A stretch of DNA of 32,105 nucleotides, taken from Deltaproteobacteria bacterium. Its GTDB lineage: Bacteria; Desulfobacterota; Desulfobaccia; Desulfobaccales; 0-14-0-80-60-11. A program made the translations under genes and the position numbers. The notes beneath the pieces were generated by a model. The model did not search any database, was not told the origin of the DNA, and saw only the letters and a program-made list of their open reading frames with translations. The stretch is taken from contig VGSW01000024.1 of NCBI GenBank assembly GCA_016874915.1, positions 1 through 32,105 on the forward strand, written 5' to 3'. Positions 13,201 to 18,033 of this stretch are shown in pieces (the stretch's first letter is position 1; every line of letters begins with the position of its first letter).

Positions 13201-15018
13201 TTCGCCCTGGGCCGCAACCCCGCCCGGGACATCGTCCAGGCCTGGCTCTTCAGCCGCTTCGGATTCAACCCCTTCAAATGGGTGCGGGACGCGGTGGGCC
13301 TCTTGTCCAACGATGAAAACGTCAAGGAATGGCAACGGCAATGGGAAGCCGGGGGCGGTCCTTTGGCGACCCTGGCCCAAAGCTTCGTGGACCCCGAAAA
13401 GATTACGCCCGAAGCCATCATGGGGGACAAGAAGAAGATCAAATACTTCGCCCACCCCATCGACGCCCTGCGGCACGTGTCGGCTTACCTGGAGAACCTG
13501 ACCCGGTTCTCCATTTATAAGCAGGCCCGGGAGAAGGGCCTGACCCACGCCGAGGCGGTCCACGAGGCCCGGCGCACCACTTTGGACTACGCCCGGGTCG
13601 GCGGCCACCCCGCGGTGCGCTATCTCAACATGATCATCCCCTTCTGGAACGCCTCCATCCAGGGCATGGACAAGCTCCTCACCGAACTCGCCGGCCCCAA
13701 CAAGAAGGCGGTATACCGGCGCCTGGGCATGCTGGCCGGGGTTTCCGTGCTCATCTGGCTCTATGCCCACCGGGACGACCGCTATAAGGAACTGGAGGAT
13801 TGGGAGAAAAACTATTTCTGGCACCTGCCCCTGGGTCCCCAGGCTCCTATGCTTCGCATCCCCAAGCCCTTTGAGGCCGGGATCCTGTTCGGCTCCACCT
13901 TCGAGCGCCTCATGGAATGGGGCCGGGGCGAAAATATCAAGGGCTTACAGAGCGCTCTCCATGCGGCCTGGGAAGCGGCCACCCCGGAAGTCATACCCAC
14001 CCTCGCCCGGCCCTACGTGGAAGGGAAAGCCAATTACGATTTCTTCCGGGGCCGGGCCATTGAAGACGCGGCCCTGCAGCGCCTCCCGGTGCAGCTCCGG
14101 GCCAAGCCCTGGACTACGGCCACGGCCAAGGCGGTGAGCAAGCTGGCGCAGCCGGTGACGGACATCAGCCCCGTCCAGGTGGAACACTTCATTCGCACCT
14201 GGAGCGGCGGCCTGGGGGCCAACTATTTCCTGCCCGGAGTAGACGTGATCCTGCGCAAGGCCGGGGTCCTGGAAGATATCCCTCAACCGGCCCAGGAAAC
14301 GATTCAGAAAATCTGGGGGGTGCGCTCCTTTTTCACCCGGATGCCTACCGGCTACCGGGCCAAGAGCGTCAACGATTTCTTTGAGCGTTACCAGGACATC
14401 ATTCAGGCCGACGCCGGCTGGAAAGCCCTGTGGAACGCCGGGCAGAAAGAGGAATTGGACCGGTTCCTGGCCGCGCACCCCGAGGCCATGTTCGCCCGGG
14501 TGGCCCACAAATTCATCGATGAGATGGGAAAGATCAAAAAGGAGCGCACCGCCATCCACCTGAGCCGGGCGCTGACCCCGGAGCGGAAGAAGGAGAAGCT
14601 GGATCTTTTGGATGAAAAGGTGGTCAAGCTGGCCCGGGAAGCCAACGCCTTCATGTCCCAGGACGTGGCCCAAGCCCTGAAAATGCCTTCCCGGTTCACC
14701 ACCGAGACCGGGGTTCGGAAGGCCATAGACTTGAAAGACTATTACAAGATGGTGGCCGAGTCCACCGTTGACGCCTTTGAAGAAGTGAAGAAAGATCCCC
14801 GGTTTTTCACCCTGGACGAAGAGGCCCGCAACCACCGCCTGGCCTCCCTCCTCAAGCGGATGCGGGAGGAATATCAGCCGGTCAAAAAACCGGGGCGGGA
14901 GTTGGACGAAGTGATGAAGCCGTTTCGGTACAGGTCCATGTTCGACCAGCCCACCCGGCGCCAGCGAGCCGAATGGTCCAATATCTTCGGCCCCCGGCCC
15001 CCGGTGCTTTATCAATAA
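1207..15018 (+). CDS. Giant phage polyvalent protein (ParB-like, N6-MTase, SNO/SF2 helicase, JAB, zincin, LPD38-like)
   Basis: A single 4,603-codon frame starts at a GTG behind GGAG and overlaps the previous stop. Visible parts in order: a helical, partly hydrophobic N-terminal region (about 75-390); Pro-rich linkers with a duplicated EETGDPAAA repeat (about 560-655); a DdrB/ParB-like domain with SGNARTIA near 795; an N6-adenine methyltransferase (EPTAGNG about 1402, NPPF about 1465); an SH3/KOW-like stretch (about 1766-1900); a strawberry-notch type SF2 helicase (GVGKGR about 2008, DESH about 2130, GRIHRTGQ about 2517); a RadC/JAB fold with HNHPSGNPKMSRGD at 3213; a zincin with HELGH at 3822; LPD38-like sequence (about 3930-4400) with a hydrophobic segment near 4175; and a charged helical tail. 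Polyvalent proteins of this kind are described in phages and conjugative elements and are thought to be co-delivered with DNA to counter host defences. The linkers at residues 1096-1150 and 1601-1765 overlap other-frame genes listed separately. Confidence 0.93.
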   Translation: MSLLYPEEERFNLAPLRPPGQPRVPDFIPEMFGKSPDFIPEAAPGAKTPDIPEMPLESVTPEQQAGVDRIDRLLKKRQAAQVEVERSLPGEVAASLGRGALGLAKLPFQLAKIAGSDVLQSDTVKRITEPVITGLEDIAESPALKPGKAAGGPPVELDRILQDPGGVAKQIAANVTNPHFWAAQLPEGAMSTIPYFFGNWMARAGAAALKYGKLINGADKAAKAAALAGDAEALATATAKLTEYGSKLARMGRMGGYSMAMAQEAASAEQNLRNWELEKGKEVPWLTRNIVMLAGGALAGSLEAMSLERIFAGKKGLTLTRKLLDSIITEGSTEGAQEIVANAFKKYGYDPDQKLTENVVESVLVGAALGGVFGGAEKFAEYRQYVRELREKADSEQQERQAPAWTPPAVEPWEEAPIAPPPATFGPSPGEEIPPPPPYRIIERGERPPAVTEGEPEGGSPLVDQFGRPIYRSALEIALRKEPWERTALEKWLADQATKGETVAPETRGPGIVLGPGGEVVAGPGAASPAPTPAPMGAPATETETVLEAAKEEAAPQVPDLKELVGQLTALVEETGDPAAAAKLNELLIANREEVGNLFRMPEEERPGLKPIAERLSGLIRQVEETGDPAAARELHGLLAAHRDVLRGVGRWEIDKAASPPEPLALAGVQAEEAARPPEPTPSTEMPSPAPPAPEPPPVPRGIQGHTVAATTARGTAVDTQYEVMDVGDLVTSHDDNLGLNPAFPQELQPRERGRVASQLQIGRIEQGLQPDFLLTESPQAAEGTPIIGPDNLVESGNARTIAVRRLYGRTDGQIEAYRQRLKEKAAQFGINPALVDQIQNPILVRRRLSEVDRQQFVREANEAAVAAMSDVEQARSDANRLHGLDILQNFVANDDGEILTQANRFFIKQFMEKVVGPTEANRYLTADGGLSQAGIMRIRNALFALAFGDSASLGKLAESPDDNARNITGAMAMVAARLASINKEIAKGRLFDLNITQEIGQAADILQSLREQGQSVDWFLAQQKLFETIDPIVADLLRVFSRFSRSRKKLTAIFNAYAEALEALGNPKQLQLLGPKIDISKAELLQAALTKEKGHGEEIGPLPVGVQPGATPGGELGPETHGEDGSQEASEEGETGPEGASHPAPEEEVSFGPEDFGLTGGQPKASTLETRLKEVQKQFPDIDPDKALAVLRAFPEGQIEPAQVNILAGDPELFSQVSRGNLSAQEREQLYKKATDLGQQQTLEGLGPGGGLFDQKPPATEVKKPPKQETGPEPGKEAGGLLKAFRDLINQAMGQPTPAPITAKDVAAVAQKAGVPKEELPQRRKEIEETFELALVNKAREIAAKKGDQAFEEIKKLYSLQPALTSRTSTTVKNQAYSTPAPLAFLMSKAVGVTSGDWVYEPTAGNGMLLIAANPEQTLANEIEPLRAEHLRSQRFDVTVQDARNLVGTEEGPQEKSADVVLANPPFGSLEKPVAFDGYKITKLEHLIALDALKAMDDDGRAAVITGGHSFATPWGQPMTQLTDADRVFFNYLYSRYRVTHHINVDGDVYKQMGTKFPIRLLIIEGRKAEPQGAAPHQADGIEVAKTFDDIYKLLKGDIDARAKGVVAPEVSKGQPAGEDRPGGAGVAPGGAAVGQPQGPEPGLGLPGALGGQGPGAVETEGEGGEVRQPGGLRGAAEPGTPGGGPVPGGGRGPGGPVEGHPAAPGERGPGPSPGVSPGPRPGEQKGSPKPVSPGPDARPPQPDRGTAGTERGEPGRVPPKSIGSGTKITLPDGTIVTIKEEAATYQTHSKIQEEAAPYGDQTIEVVDAQGNVRRIPVAQIQGVIDESGREIKLSDRDRQELRVFQKNQWVETADGKVGQITKIRGWFDKMTLTVQGPEGPLTFKPGDVKNILPGPPEAQKTEAPAPPKTEAPAEETRLQAAYQPTSKGPAMNTVAPRYMAEAVKNYLEKLQEEIGDLDEFVRDRLGYQTKEEMFSVLGAEQIEGVALAIDAIERGTGGFVIGHQTGVGKGRMVAAVMRYAKNRGLVPIFLTENDGLFSAMYRDMRDIKADLNPLIVASNKDRARIVDNDGNVIRNLDKKAIQEAVRRRDLPAGYDAVFTTYYQINSKNLTGKMELLRALAPRSILILDESHKGAGQESNTGAFLRSAMTGAARGVVYSSATYAKRPDTMALYHRTELGNLNVDLDTVIENLKRGGVPLQEWIAHQWALSGQMIRNELSFAGIDIPVEVDHESAARDRQRSDDLTACLRAILKFSKEFNLWVKDLDADFKKEGKAADEGFRGGISATHFASVMHNKISQLLFCLRADATIKEALDALKQGRKVVIGCYNTMESFLDDMLEAGVIRVGDEVNMNFAQVLRKAADGTRTYRIKHHDGSTEKVTVQVEEMPEHLQYLWGQTVNLIDGTVTDVPAMPIDYIAKALEREGYQVGEITGRTHVLDWQEERNILRKRSDKEKYDKNTPVNKFNSGEFDALIINSSGSTGISLHSGEKFKDQRPRHMVLTQMSQEINEAVQLLGRIHRTGQVHKPSYKVKISSLPGEKRPLVILQKKMASLFANISAKGESAYSLDVADIINQYGDRVAAEMFAEDPSLNDRLSGVLDRVIDHEFIEADRDGRIHQILQAFPETGSLTKRVTGWTALQPVAVQEEVWAALDAKYEELVEHLKQIGEYNLESEHLDLQAKTLDKTMLVAGDARGKSELSSPTYFETVDAKIQKKPMTRAEIEKRLEAHLKGKTPERAADELKTQLEDDFHAWLKEKKTLMAGANNAPEIIERYERGARQALTFALDTLDQFKIGAHVTHLEVLEGVIYNIQYKPTPGSNPATPSNFKYTLAVGSSMRTYRTTASLRGQSFIKGEGVPADWDEQMKVFHLQPYEKRYLVTGNLLGNPINKGQMTFFTREDGKLATGFVMPLNFDPSKYKELQTVTLNRDQAIQVLKRQGLLNGGGVFLQKYGSGYKISVPLAKKTGGRFYLDEDILKHTRGDFYKSGQAMEADIDTFQDAAAVIGVLMQKHGVAVSLARVTFEEIFGKPGESHRPLEIAEGSAPYAVKTTASLKRQIVPHPKVLAEYQSDEMRLAYGSESLAQEAAAEIRKKAEQAAKRQAGVSGRAVPGSLKEYRNKVSQEYGDRRWISYVGRRLTPGMEPYEIAELFQIYRSPRQENLHVIYTDEKGLILAHNTLSSGTLSSVNVDLEWLVGHVRQAAGRLGAAKVHFLHNHPSGNPKMSRGDLAGFNILFKGLPDLNFKGLGGLMGEFLVIDHGKLSYIRNGMEFQGFFRPRPGAGDWLDKKARIKNEVDLANFAFSLGIDPEKVCLIFTNAQNQVQGWTVHRKKVLSKPINQVRKTLMGLARAYDANQVSVIIGDIDLLEQFVTRQAEVLDRSSFNEWIMDIQTTEGESVRREMPELWTPQPGRKARKYARRFLFEDAARFGEADLRDIDAYREKYIAAPQEEKKGLKDRLTEKLKTFYDQTVDRWASWERAARRAAKEGAAVPAGENIINSLSYMRGAEGRVHQGIMGEYVYQDKKAFDENLGMEVFTGDELVRKGPSLKVRLEELKKLADSRGDSYGQAMNDLETFMVAQRDLELAGDTGVREQGAIKGVHPEESRRVIEALKRKYDKDFESLSKVADSLREWGDEMILQPLLQVGFIDEETYHQIKERNEYYIPYKRLLDDVETYIAANAAAMGVPGRMIREIKGSERQVLNPMQMWIDLAHKAAYAYAKNKTTRSVFVTAKAAGWEDVKEVPAKYLPIDFVQKQEMDAVLRPQLTRLAEDLGIKVKVLGKLRGRRLGQFKSWLKQEVQDGKLAVETAREIEVRFATFEATLAHELGHGIDESYGLVKLLIENGTPEMKKELRRIADQRAGAASSKSYQRYIRKKEEQVAEFVSRYVIDRRSVERLAPTALAAFEGFLKWNPKLTPLLSFRLSHQAGMMDFTNRIWARSPLPPEPGTIPYFRDGSQRWLKLPPDMYQATQSAMSAEMGILLRIAKWPADTLRAGAILAPEFALGRNPARDIVQAWLFSRFGFNPFKWVRDAVGLLSNDENVKEWQRQWEAGGGPLATLAQSFVDPEKITPEAIMGDKKKIKYFAHPIDALRHVSAYLENLTRFSIYKQAREKGLTHAEAVHEARRTTLDYARVGGHPAVRYLNMIIPFWNASIQGMDKLLTELAGPNKKAVYRRLGMLAGVSVLIWLYAHRDDRYKELEDWEKNYFWHLPLGPQAPMLRIPKPFEAGILFGSTFERLMEWGRGENIKGLQSALHAAWEAATPEVIPTLARPYVEGKANYDFFRGRAIEDAALQRLPVQLRAKPWTTATAKAVSKLAQPVTDISPVQVEHFIRTWSGGLGANYFLPGVDVILRKAGVLEDIPQPAQETIQKIWGVRSFFTRMPTGYRAKSVNDFFERYQDIIQADAGWKALWNAGQKEELDRFLAAHPEAMFARVAHKFIDEMGKIKKERTAIHLSRALTPERKKEKLDLLDEKVVKLAREANAFMSQDVAQALKMPSRFTTETGVRKAIDLKDYYKMVAESTVDAFEEVKKDPRFFTLDEEARNHRLASLLKRMREEYQPVKKPGRELDEVMKPFRYRSMFDQPTRRQRAEWSNIFGPRPPVLYQ
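4493..4657 (+). CDS. Nested 54-aa basic protein inside the polyvalent gene, +1 frame
   Basis: This ORF is below the 60-aa limit of the ORF track. An AAGGAG Shine-Dalgarno (4480-4485) sits 7 bases before ATG 4493, and it ends at TAA 4655-4657. The protein starts MEKKSDPYQLEF and ends in a Lys-rich tail (IPLPKKK). By eye 46 of 54 codons end in G or C, like the surrounding genes. The overlying polyvalent frame has only about 15 of 55 and reads as a Gly/Pro/Glu linker (PVGVQPGATPGGELGPE). The region therefore looks like it evolved as this small gene, with the giant frame reading over it. Function is unknown; the charge suggests a nucleic-acid or protein-binding role, which is a guess. Confidence 0.6.
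   Translation: MEKKSDPYQLEFSQVRPQAVNWVLKRMEKMEARKQAKKEKQGQKAQVIPLPKKK
6008..6499 (+). CDS. Nested 163-aa protein inside the polyvalent gene, +1 frame
   Basis: A textbook start signal (AAAGGAG, 6 bases, ATG) opens a 163-codon frame that is +1 to the giant gene. The product is a normal-looking soluble, helical, Lys/Glu/Leu-rich protein (AWAYLGHWEDKARELLKRKEKE, LLSRYPQDPMHDRLSP, ends EASLAEFLQSL). I counted 18 A/T-ending codons out of 163 (about 89% GC3). The first 57 giant-frame codons I counted over the overlap (from 6061) are only about 44% GC-ending, and the giant frame reads as Gly/Pro/Ala low complexity. It begins just after the methyltransferase domain's end (KLLKGD) and stops just before the next folded segment of the giant protein. 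I do not recognise the family. The codon evidence makes a chance shadow ORF unlikely. Confidence 0.72.
   Translation: MPGQKVLWLPKFLRDNRPARIGLGVLVSPRGAQQLDNPKDPNRAWAYLGHWEDKARELLKRKEKEAKYGSREVYGVLLSLGPQVADQYLAGDEDQEDLLKAIRQHPESGGLAHLLAYLRDPGPANKKDLLSRYPQDPMHDRLSPTEELQEQNEASLAEFLQSL
10436..10618 (+). CDS. Possible third nested ORF in the polyvalent gene (weak)
   Basis: This 60-aa +1-frame ORF starts with ATG 7 bases after a TGAGG. Its first half is a basic helical peptide (MDLKALRRKLLLKSAKKPSKPP), with about 73% of codons GC-ending against about 51% for the giant frame. It again falls in a linker, between the helicase C-terminal region and the RadC/JAB domain. The second half loses coding character, while the giant frame regains it (EYRNKVSQEYG). 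It may be an eroded remnant of an inserted small gene, a short functional gene, or chance. Confidence 0.25.
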   Translation: MDLKALRRKLLLKSAKKPSKPPRGRLAYPVEPCRGLLRSIETRFPRNTATGDGSATSGGD

Positions 15019-15034
15019 ATCAAAGGAGGCGCCC

Positions 15035-15388
15035 ATGAAGGATGAACGAGTGCAGCGTGTGGAAGTGGACTTCGTTTTCGGAGCCACCGGCGCGGTAAAG
15101 TCGATCCAGTCGGTTATTGAGGGCGAAATCAAGCAGATTCATCTGCGGGTCCCCGACTTCGCCAACCCGGTGACGCTGGCCCTCTCCATCGAGGATGAAA
15201 GCGGCTACGAAATCTTCAACTCCGGGCCCAAGGCCAAGGGCGCCAATTACAACCTCAAGGCCGCCGACCTGGACGATTCCATCCTTATCGCCGGCACGTT
15301 TACGTTCAAGGCAACTCTTTCCGGGGACGCCGGCGGAGCCGGGGGCACGGCCAAGGCGGTCATCTTTTTCTGGGGCATCAAGGGATAA
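15035..15388 (+). CDS. Small beta-rich phage protein of unknown function
   Basis: This 117-aa protein follows an AAAGGAGG site directly after the polyvalent gene. It has alternating hydrophobic strands and a C-terminal Gly/Ala-rich turn (DAGGAGGTAKAVIFFWGIKG). There are no cysteines, signal peptide or membrane helix. The pattern suggests a small beta-sandwich of the sort seen in virion decoration or fibre-attachment proteins, but I cannot assign a family. Three bases separate it from the next gene, so it belongs to the same late operon leading into the lysis genes. Confidence 0.75.
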   Translation: MKDERVQRVEVDFVFGATGAVKSIQSVIEGEIKQIHLRVPDFANPVTLALSIEDESGYEIFNSGPKAKGANYNLKAADLDDSILIAGTFTFKATLSGDAGGAGGTAKAVIFFWGIKG

Positions 15389-15391
15389 AAG

Positions 15392-15775
15392 ATGGAGCTC
15401 TTACGCGATCCTCATCTATTCGCCTTGGCCCTGGTTCTCCTGGGCGCCGTGGGGCTGGGCGCGGGTATAAGCCTGGGGAAAGGCGGGGTTTTATTGGCCA
15501 AGCTGAAAGGCAACGGCAACGGCAAGGTCAACGTCTCCGTAGCGCCGCCCGTTCCATCGCCGGAGCACGCCGGGCACAGCTGCCTGGAGTGTATCCGCAC
15601 CCTGACGCAGACGTTCCCCTGTAAGGACCATTCCGGCCTGGTGGCGGACATGAAAAACAATCTGGCCGCCACCCAACGCATAGAATCGAACGTGGAGAAG
15701 GTTTGGGACGCCATCGGTGATCTCTGTGGAGATGTAAAAGAGTTGATCAAAACCCAGAATGAAAGGAGGGCCTGA
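15392..15775 (+). CDS. One-TM phage membrane protein with Cys/His motif (holin-like position)
   Basis: This is a 127-aa protein. Residues about 5-33 (FALALVLLGAVGLGAGISLGKGG) form an N-terminal membrane segment. A Gly/Asn/Lys linker, a Cys/His cluster (HSCLECIRTL, FPCKDHSG) and a C-terminal helix that could form a coiled coil follow. Small phage proteins with one TM segment and a C-x-x-H-type motif are common next to endolysins and are often annotated as holin-like; I make that link from position and topology only. A second membrane gene lies after the endolysin, so which one is the holin is open. Confidence 0.75.
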   Translation: MELLRDPHLFALALVLLGAVGLGAGISLGKGGVLLAKLKGNGNGKVNVSVAPPVPSPEHAGHSCLECIRTLTQTFPCKDHSGLVADMKNNLAATQRIESNVEKVWDAIGDLCGDVKELIKTQNERRA

Positions 15776-15778
15776 ATC

Positions 15779-15975
15779 ATGGGGTCTACCAGCGCCGGGA
15801 CATCAACGCCGCGTATTCCACCTTCCGGCGCGGCTTGAGGCGGGCCAGGAATCACGGAGCCTGGCCCAAGCTGGATGAGCGGGAAAAGCTCAATCTCATC
15901 GTGGAGTGCGTGAAAGAAGAAATGCTCAATCTGCCCGTGAAAAGAACCTTGTGCGAGTTCTTAACCGGGCATTAG
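15779..15975 (+). pseudogene. Small phage gene interrupted by an apparent one-base deletion in a G run
   Basis: An AAAGGAGG site precedes ATG 15779, but that frame stops after 19 codons. The good coding frame is shifted: from GTC TAC CAG it reads VYQRRDINAAYSTFRRGL and continues through WPKLDEREKLNLIVECVKEEML to TAG at 15973-15975. It has no ATG/GTG/TTG near its beginning. One extra G in the GGGG run at 15781-15784 would give one clean 65-aa gene, MGVYQRRDIN...EFLTGH. It is either a real loss-of-function mutation, a base-calling error in a homopolymer, or a frameshifted gene. It fills the exact gap between two coding genes. The product is basic and helical; the family is unknown. Confidence 0.65.
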
Positions 15976-15985
15976 GAGGTGGGGG

Positions 15986-16579
15986 ATGGAAGAATACAGC
16001 AGGGAATTCTTGGAAGCGGTGGGTCTGACCCTGTCCGCCGAAGGCGGTTACAGCAACCGGCCCCTGTCCGAAGACCCGGGCGGGGCTACCAACTTGGGGG
16101 TGACCCAGGGGTTGCTGGACGCCATCGGCGGCTTTAACGGCAACAGAAGTGTGCGCCAACTCTCAGAAGCGGACGCCATCGGGATCTACTGGAAGCACTT
16201 TTGGCTGCGATACGGCTGCGACAAGCTGCCCTGGCCCCTCAGTTGCGCGGTATTCGATCACGGGGTGAACGCCGGTGCCTGGGGCCCCAAGCTGCTCCAG
16301 ACCATGCTCAACGAGTATATCGATGGCGAGATCGCGGTGGATGGAGGAATCGGGCCGGCCACCATGGCGGCCTTGGATGAGGCCGTGGCCAAGGTAGAGG
16401 CGACCTTGCGGTCCCTGGATTACCGGGGATTGACCCTGCAATGGTTGACCCATACCTATCTTTTCAGACGGATGAGAGATTATGCCACCCGCCCCGGCCT
16501 GTCGGTGCGCCAGGCCAACATGTCCGGCTGGACCAACCGGGTCTGCGACCTGGAGGAGAAGCTGTGCCATGGCGAATAA
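15986..16579 (+). CDS. Phage endolysin, GH108 N-acetylmuramidase with C-terminal peptidoglycan-binding domain
   Basis: This 197-aa protein is preceded by AGGAGG. The N-terminal half matches the glycoside hydrolase family 108 pattern: AEGGY with the putative catalytic Glu at residue 19, DPGGATNLGVTQ, then YWKHFWLRYGCDKLPWPLSCAVFDHGVNAG. The second half (IDGEIAVDGGIGPATMAAL ... YRGLTLQWL) fits the predicted peptidoglycan-binding module that usually follows GH108. It lacks a signal peptide or N-terminal TM, so export would need a holin. It lies between two candidate holin genes and a spanin pair, which completes a lysis cassette. Confidence 0.92.
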   Translation: MEEYSREFLEAVGLTLSAEGGYSNRPLSEDPGGATNLGVTQGLLDAIGGFNGNRSVRQLSEADAIGIYWKHFWLRYGCDKLPWPLSCAVFDHGVNAGAWGPKLLQTMLNEYIDGEIAVDGGIGPATMAALDEAVAKVEATLRSLDYRGLTLQWLTHTYLFRRMRDYATRPGLSVRQANMSGWTNRVCDLEEKLCHGE

Positions 16580-17000
16580 GATGCTGGGACGGGAATTGCG
16601 GGGCTTGTTTGAAGAAATCGTCCGGGATGAAGTGCGCCAGGCTTTGGCTGCGCCCCGGCCTCATAGCTGGGTGGAATTGGTCACCGACCCCACCAGCAAG
16701 GAGCTTTCCATGTCCCGGTTGGCCATCGGAGTCCTGGTGGTGGATATGACGGCCGTATTGGCCTGCTCCGCTTTGGGACTCTTGAATCCGGAAAAGCTTT
16801 CTCCCATCACCACCATGTTCTCCGCCACCGTGGCTTCGGTGGCTGGCATCTACGGTCTAAACTCTCTGGCCGGCGCCATCGGAGGCGGGCAGGTGCAAGT
16901 CGCCTGGGAAAAAGCCAAGGGGTTCTTCGGTTTTGGCGGGACCCCTGGTTCCAAATTAGATCCCGGCTCCACCGCCAATCAAACCCTCTCGGCGGAATGA
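16569..17000 (+). CDS. Holin-like two-TM phage membrane protein
   Basis: I chose the ATG at 16569 (MANKMLGRELRGLF) over the earlier start in the ORF track, because it leaves only an 11-base overlap with the endolysin end. The product is 144 aa. An amphipathic N-terminal helix is followed by two hydrophobic segments (about 50-73 and 80-107) and a soluble Gly/Pro-rich tail. Two TM segments next to an endolysin and spanins fit a class II-like holin. I see no named family signature. Confidence 0.75.
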   Translation: MANKMLGRELRGLFEEIVRDEVRQALAAPRPHSWVELVTDPTSKELSMSRLAIGVLVVDMTAVLACSALGLLNPEKLSPITTMFSATVASVAGIYGLNSLAGAIGGGQVQVAWEKAKGFFGFGGTPGSKLDPGSTANQTLSAE

Positions 17001-17012
17001 AGGAGGATTCCT

Positions 17013-17345
17013 ATGTTACCGCTCTTATCTATCCTCGGCCTGCTTAATAATTGGCGCATTGTGGGGGCAATCGGCCTCGCCCTGGCCCTCCTGGGAGGGG
17101 TTCTGTATGTAAAGCACCTTCAGAAAGCCCGCATCCAGGCGGAATGGGAGGCGGCCACTGCCCGGGGGCAACTGGAAATCAACGACAAAAAAGCCGCTAT
17201 CGATAAGGAAGTGGCGGCGAGAAAGGGGAAGATCGATGAACTGGAAAAGTCTGGTGATGCTGCTGGTCTGTCTGACTATTTTAACCGCGGGCTGCGCCGG
17301 GAAAACCCCGCCGCTCCGCCTGCCGGAGATCGTCGTCCCCGATGA
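17013..17345 (+). CDS. Inner-membrane spanin (Rz-like)
   Basis: This 110-aa protein follows an AAGGAGG-like site. It has one N-terminal TM (WRIVGAIGLALALLGGVLYV) and then a long charged helix suited to a periplasmic coiled coil (KARIQAEWEAATARGQLEINDKKAAIDKEVAARKGKIDELEK). This is the usual form of phage i-spanins, which link to an outer-membrane lipoprotein and disrupt the outer membrane at the end of lysis. The 3' third overlaps the start of the o-spanin gene in another frame, as in lambda-type Rz/Rz1 pairs. Confidence 0.82.
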   Translation: MLPLLSILGLLNNWRIVGAIGLALALLGGVLYVKHLQKARIQAEWEAATARGQLEINDKKAAIDKEVAARKGKIDELEKSGDAAGLSDYFNRGLRRENPAAPPAGDRRPR

Positions 17346-17523
17346 GCCGGTGCTTCAAACCAAGCCCCTGACCGATCCCGGAACCGGTAAGCCAGGGGTG
17401 TTCTTTCCTTTGGAGGATGCGGCCAAGGAAGGGCGCTACCGGGAGGATCTGCGGGGGGCTGCTTTGCAGGGGAAGGCAAATACAGAAACTGCCAATCGAC
17501 TATTAGAAAATCGTTTGCCTTAA
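17236..17523 (+). CDS. Outer-membrane spanin lipoprotein (Rz1-like)
   Basis: This 95-aa protein has a lipoprotein signal, MNWKSLVMLLVCLTILTAGC, with lipobox LTAGC and the modified Cys at 20. A Pro-rich stretch typical of Rz1 proteins follows. The gene starts inside the Rz-like gene, 110 bases before its end, in a different frame, and then extends beyond it. Together the two predict a two-component spanin and a Gram-negative host. It is the last GC-rich phage gene before the AT-rich minus-strand block. Confidence 0.82.
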   Translation: MNWKSLVMLLVCLTILTAGCAGKTPPLRLPEIVVPDEPVLQTKPLTDPGTGKPGVFFPLEDAAKEGRYREDLRGAALQGKANTETANRLLENRLP

Positions 17524-17538
17524 AGAAAGGCGATTTTC
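17506..17538. terminator. Stem-loop between convergent spanin and vsr genes
   Basis: GAAAATC (17506-17512) pairs with GATTTTC (17532-17538), and the inner GCCTT (17517-17521) pairs with AAGGC (17527-17531), with a 4-base bulge and a 5-base loop. It overlaps the o-spanin stop and lies between convergent transcription units. No strong U-run follows, so termination activity is plausible but unproven. Confidence 0.4.
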
Positions 17539-17603
17539 CTGCTAAAAAGGCTGGCACCAGGATCTATGAGTTTGTTCCGAATGCCGAGTAAAATTAATAT
17601 GAT

Positions 17604-18029
17604 CTAAGAAGAGAAGGAGTGCTCTAAAATTTCGGTAGTTAAAGAATCCCAGTCTATTTCATTCCTATCAAGTTGGCATTCCCATAACACAAGACATCGC
17701 CAACCAAGTTCCTGAAGTTTCGTGATAGAAGCGATATCTCTCTCTCGATTTCTTCTTATTTTTTTTTCCCAAAATTCAATATTGCTACTCGGCAGCGATG
17801 CTTTTTGGCAATTTGCATGACCATGCCAAAAGCATCCATTAACAAATAAAGCGACCTTGTATCGTGGAAAAACTAAATCAGGTTTTCCAGGAAGTTCCTT
17901 AATATGAAGTCTATACCGCAATCCTCTCTTGTGCAATTCCTTTCTAACCTGCAATTCGATCTGGGTATCCTTCCCTTTAACTGCAGCCATGATGCGGCTT
18001 CTTTTTTCTTGAGTAAATATATCAGCCAT
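17604..18029 (-). CDS. vsr: Very short patch repair endonuclease
   Basis: This 141-aa protein has the full Vsr pattern: the N-terminal MADIFTQEKRSRIMAAVKGKDTQIE (the Vsr family start), GKPDLVFPRYKVALFVNGCFWHGH with the catalytic Asp in the PD motif and the following His, then WEKKIRRNRERD and LGWRCLVLWECQL near the C-terminus. Vsr nicks beside T:G mismatches that arise when 5-methylcytosine deaminates, so it accompanies cytosine methyltransferases. Here it is the last gene of the minus-strand operon, 4 bases after the nuclease-methyltransferase gene and 3.4 kb from the fused C5 methyltransferase. There is no clear Shine-Dalgarno; translation is probably coupled. Confidence 0.96.
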   Translation of the reverse strand: MADIFTQEKRSRIMAAVKGKDTQIELQVRKELHKRGLRYRLHIKELPGKPDLVFPRYKVALFVNGCFWHGHANCQKASLPSSNIEFWEKKIRRNRERDIASITKLQELGWRCLVLWECQLDRNEIDWDSLTTEILEHSFSS

Positions 18030-18033
18030 AATG

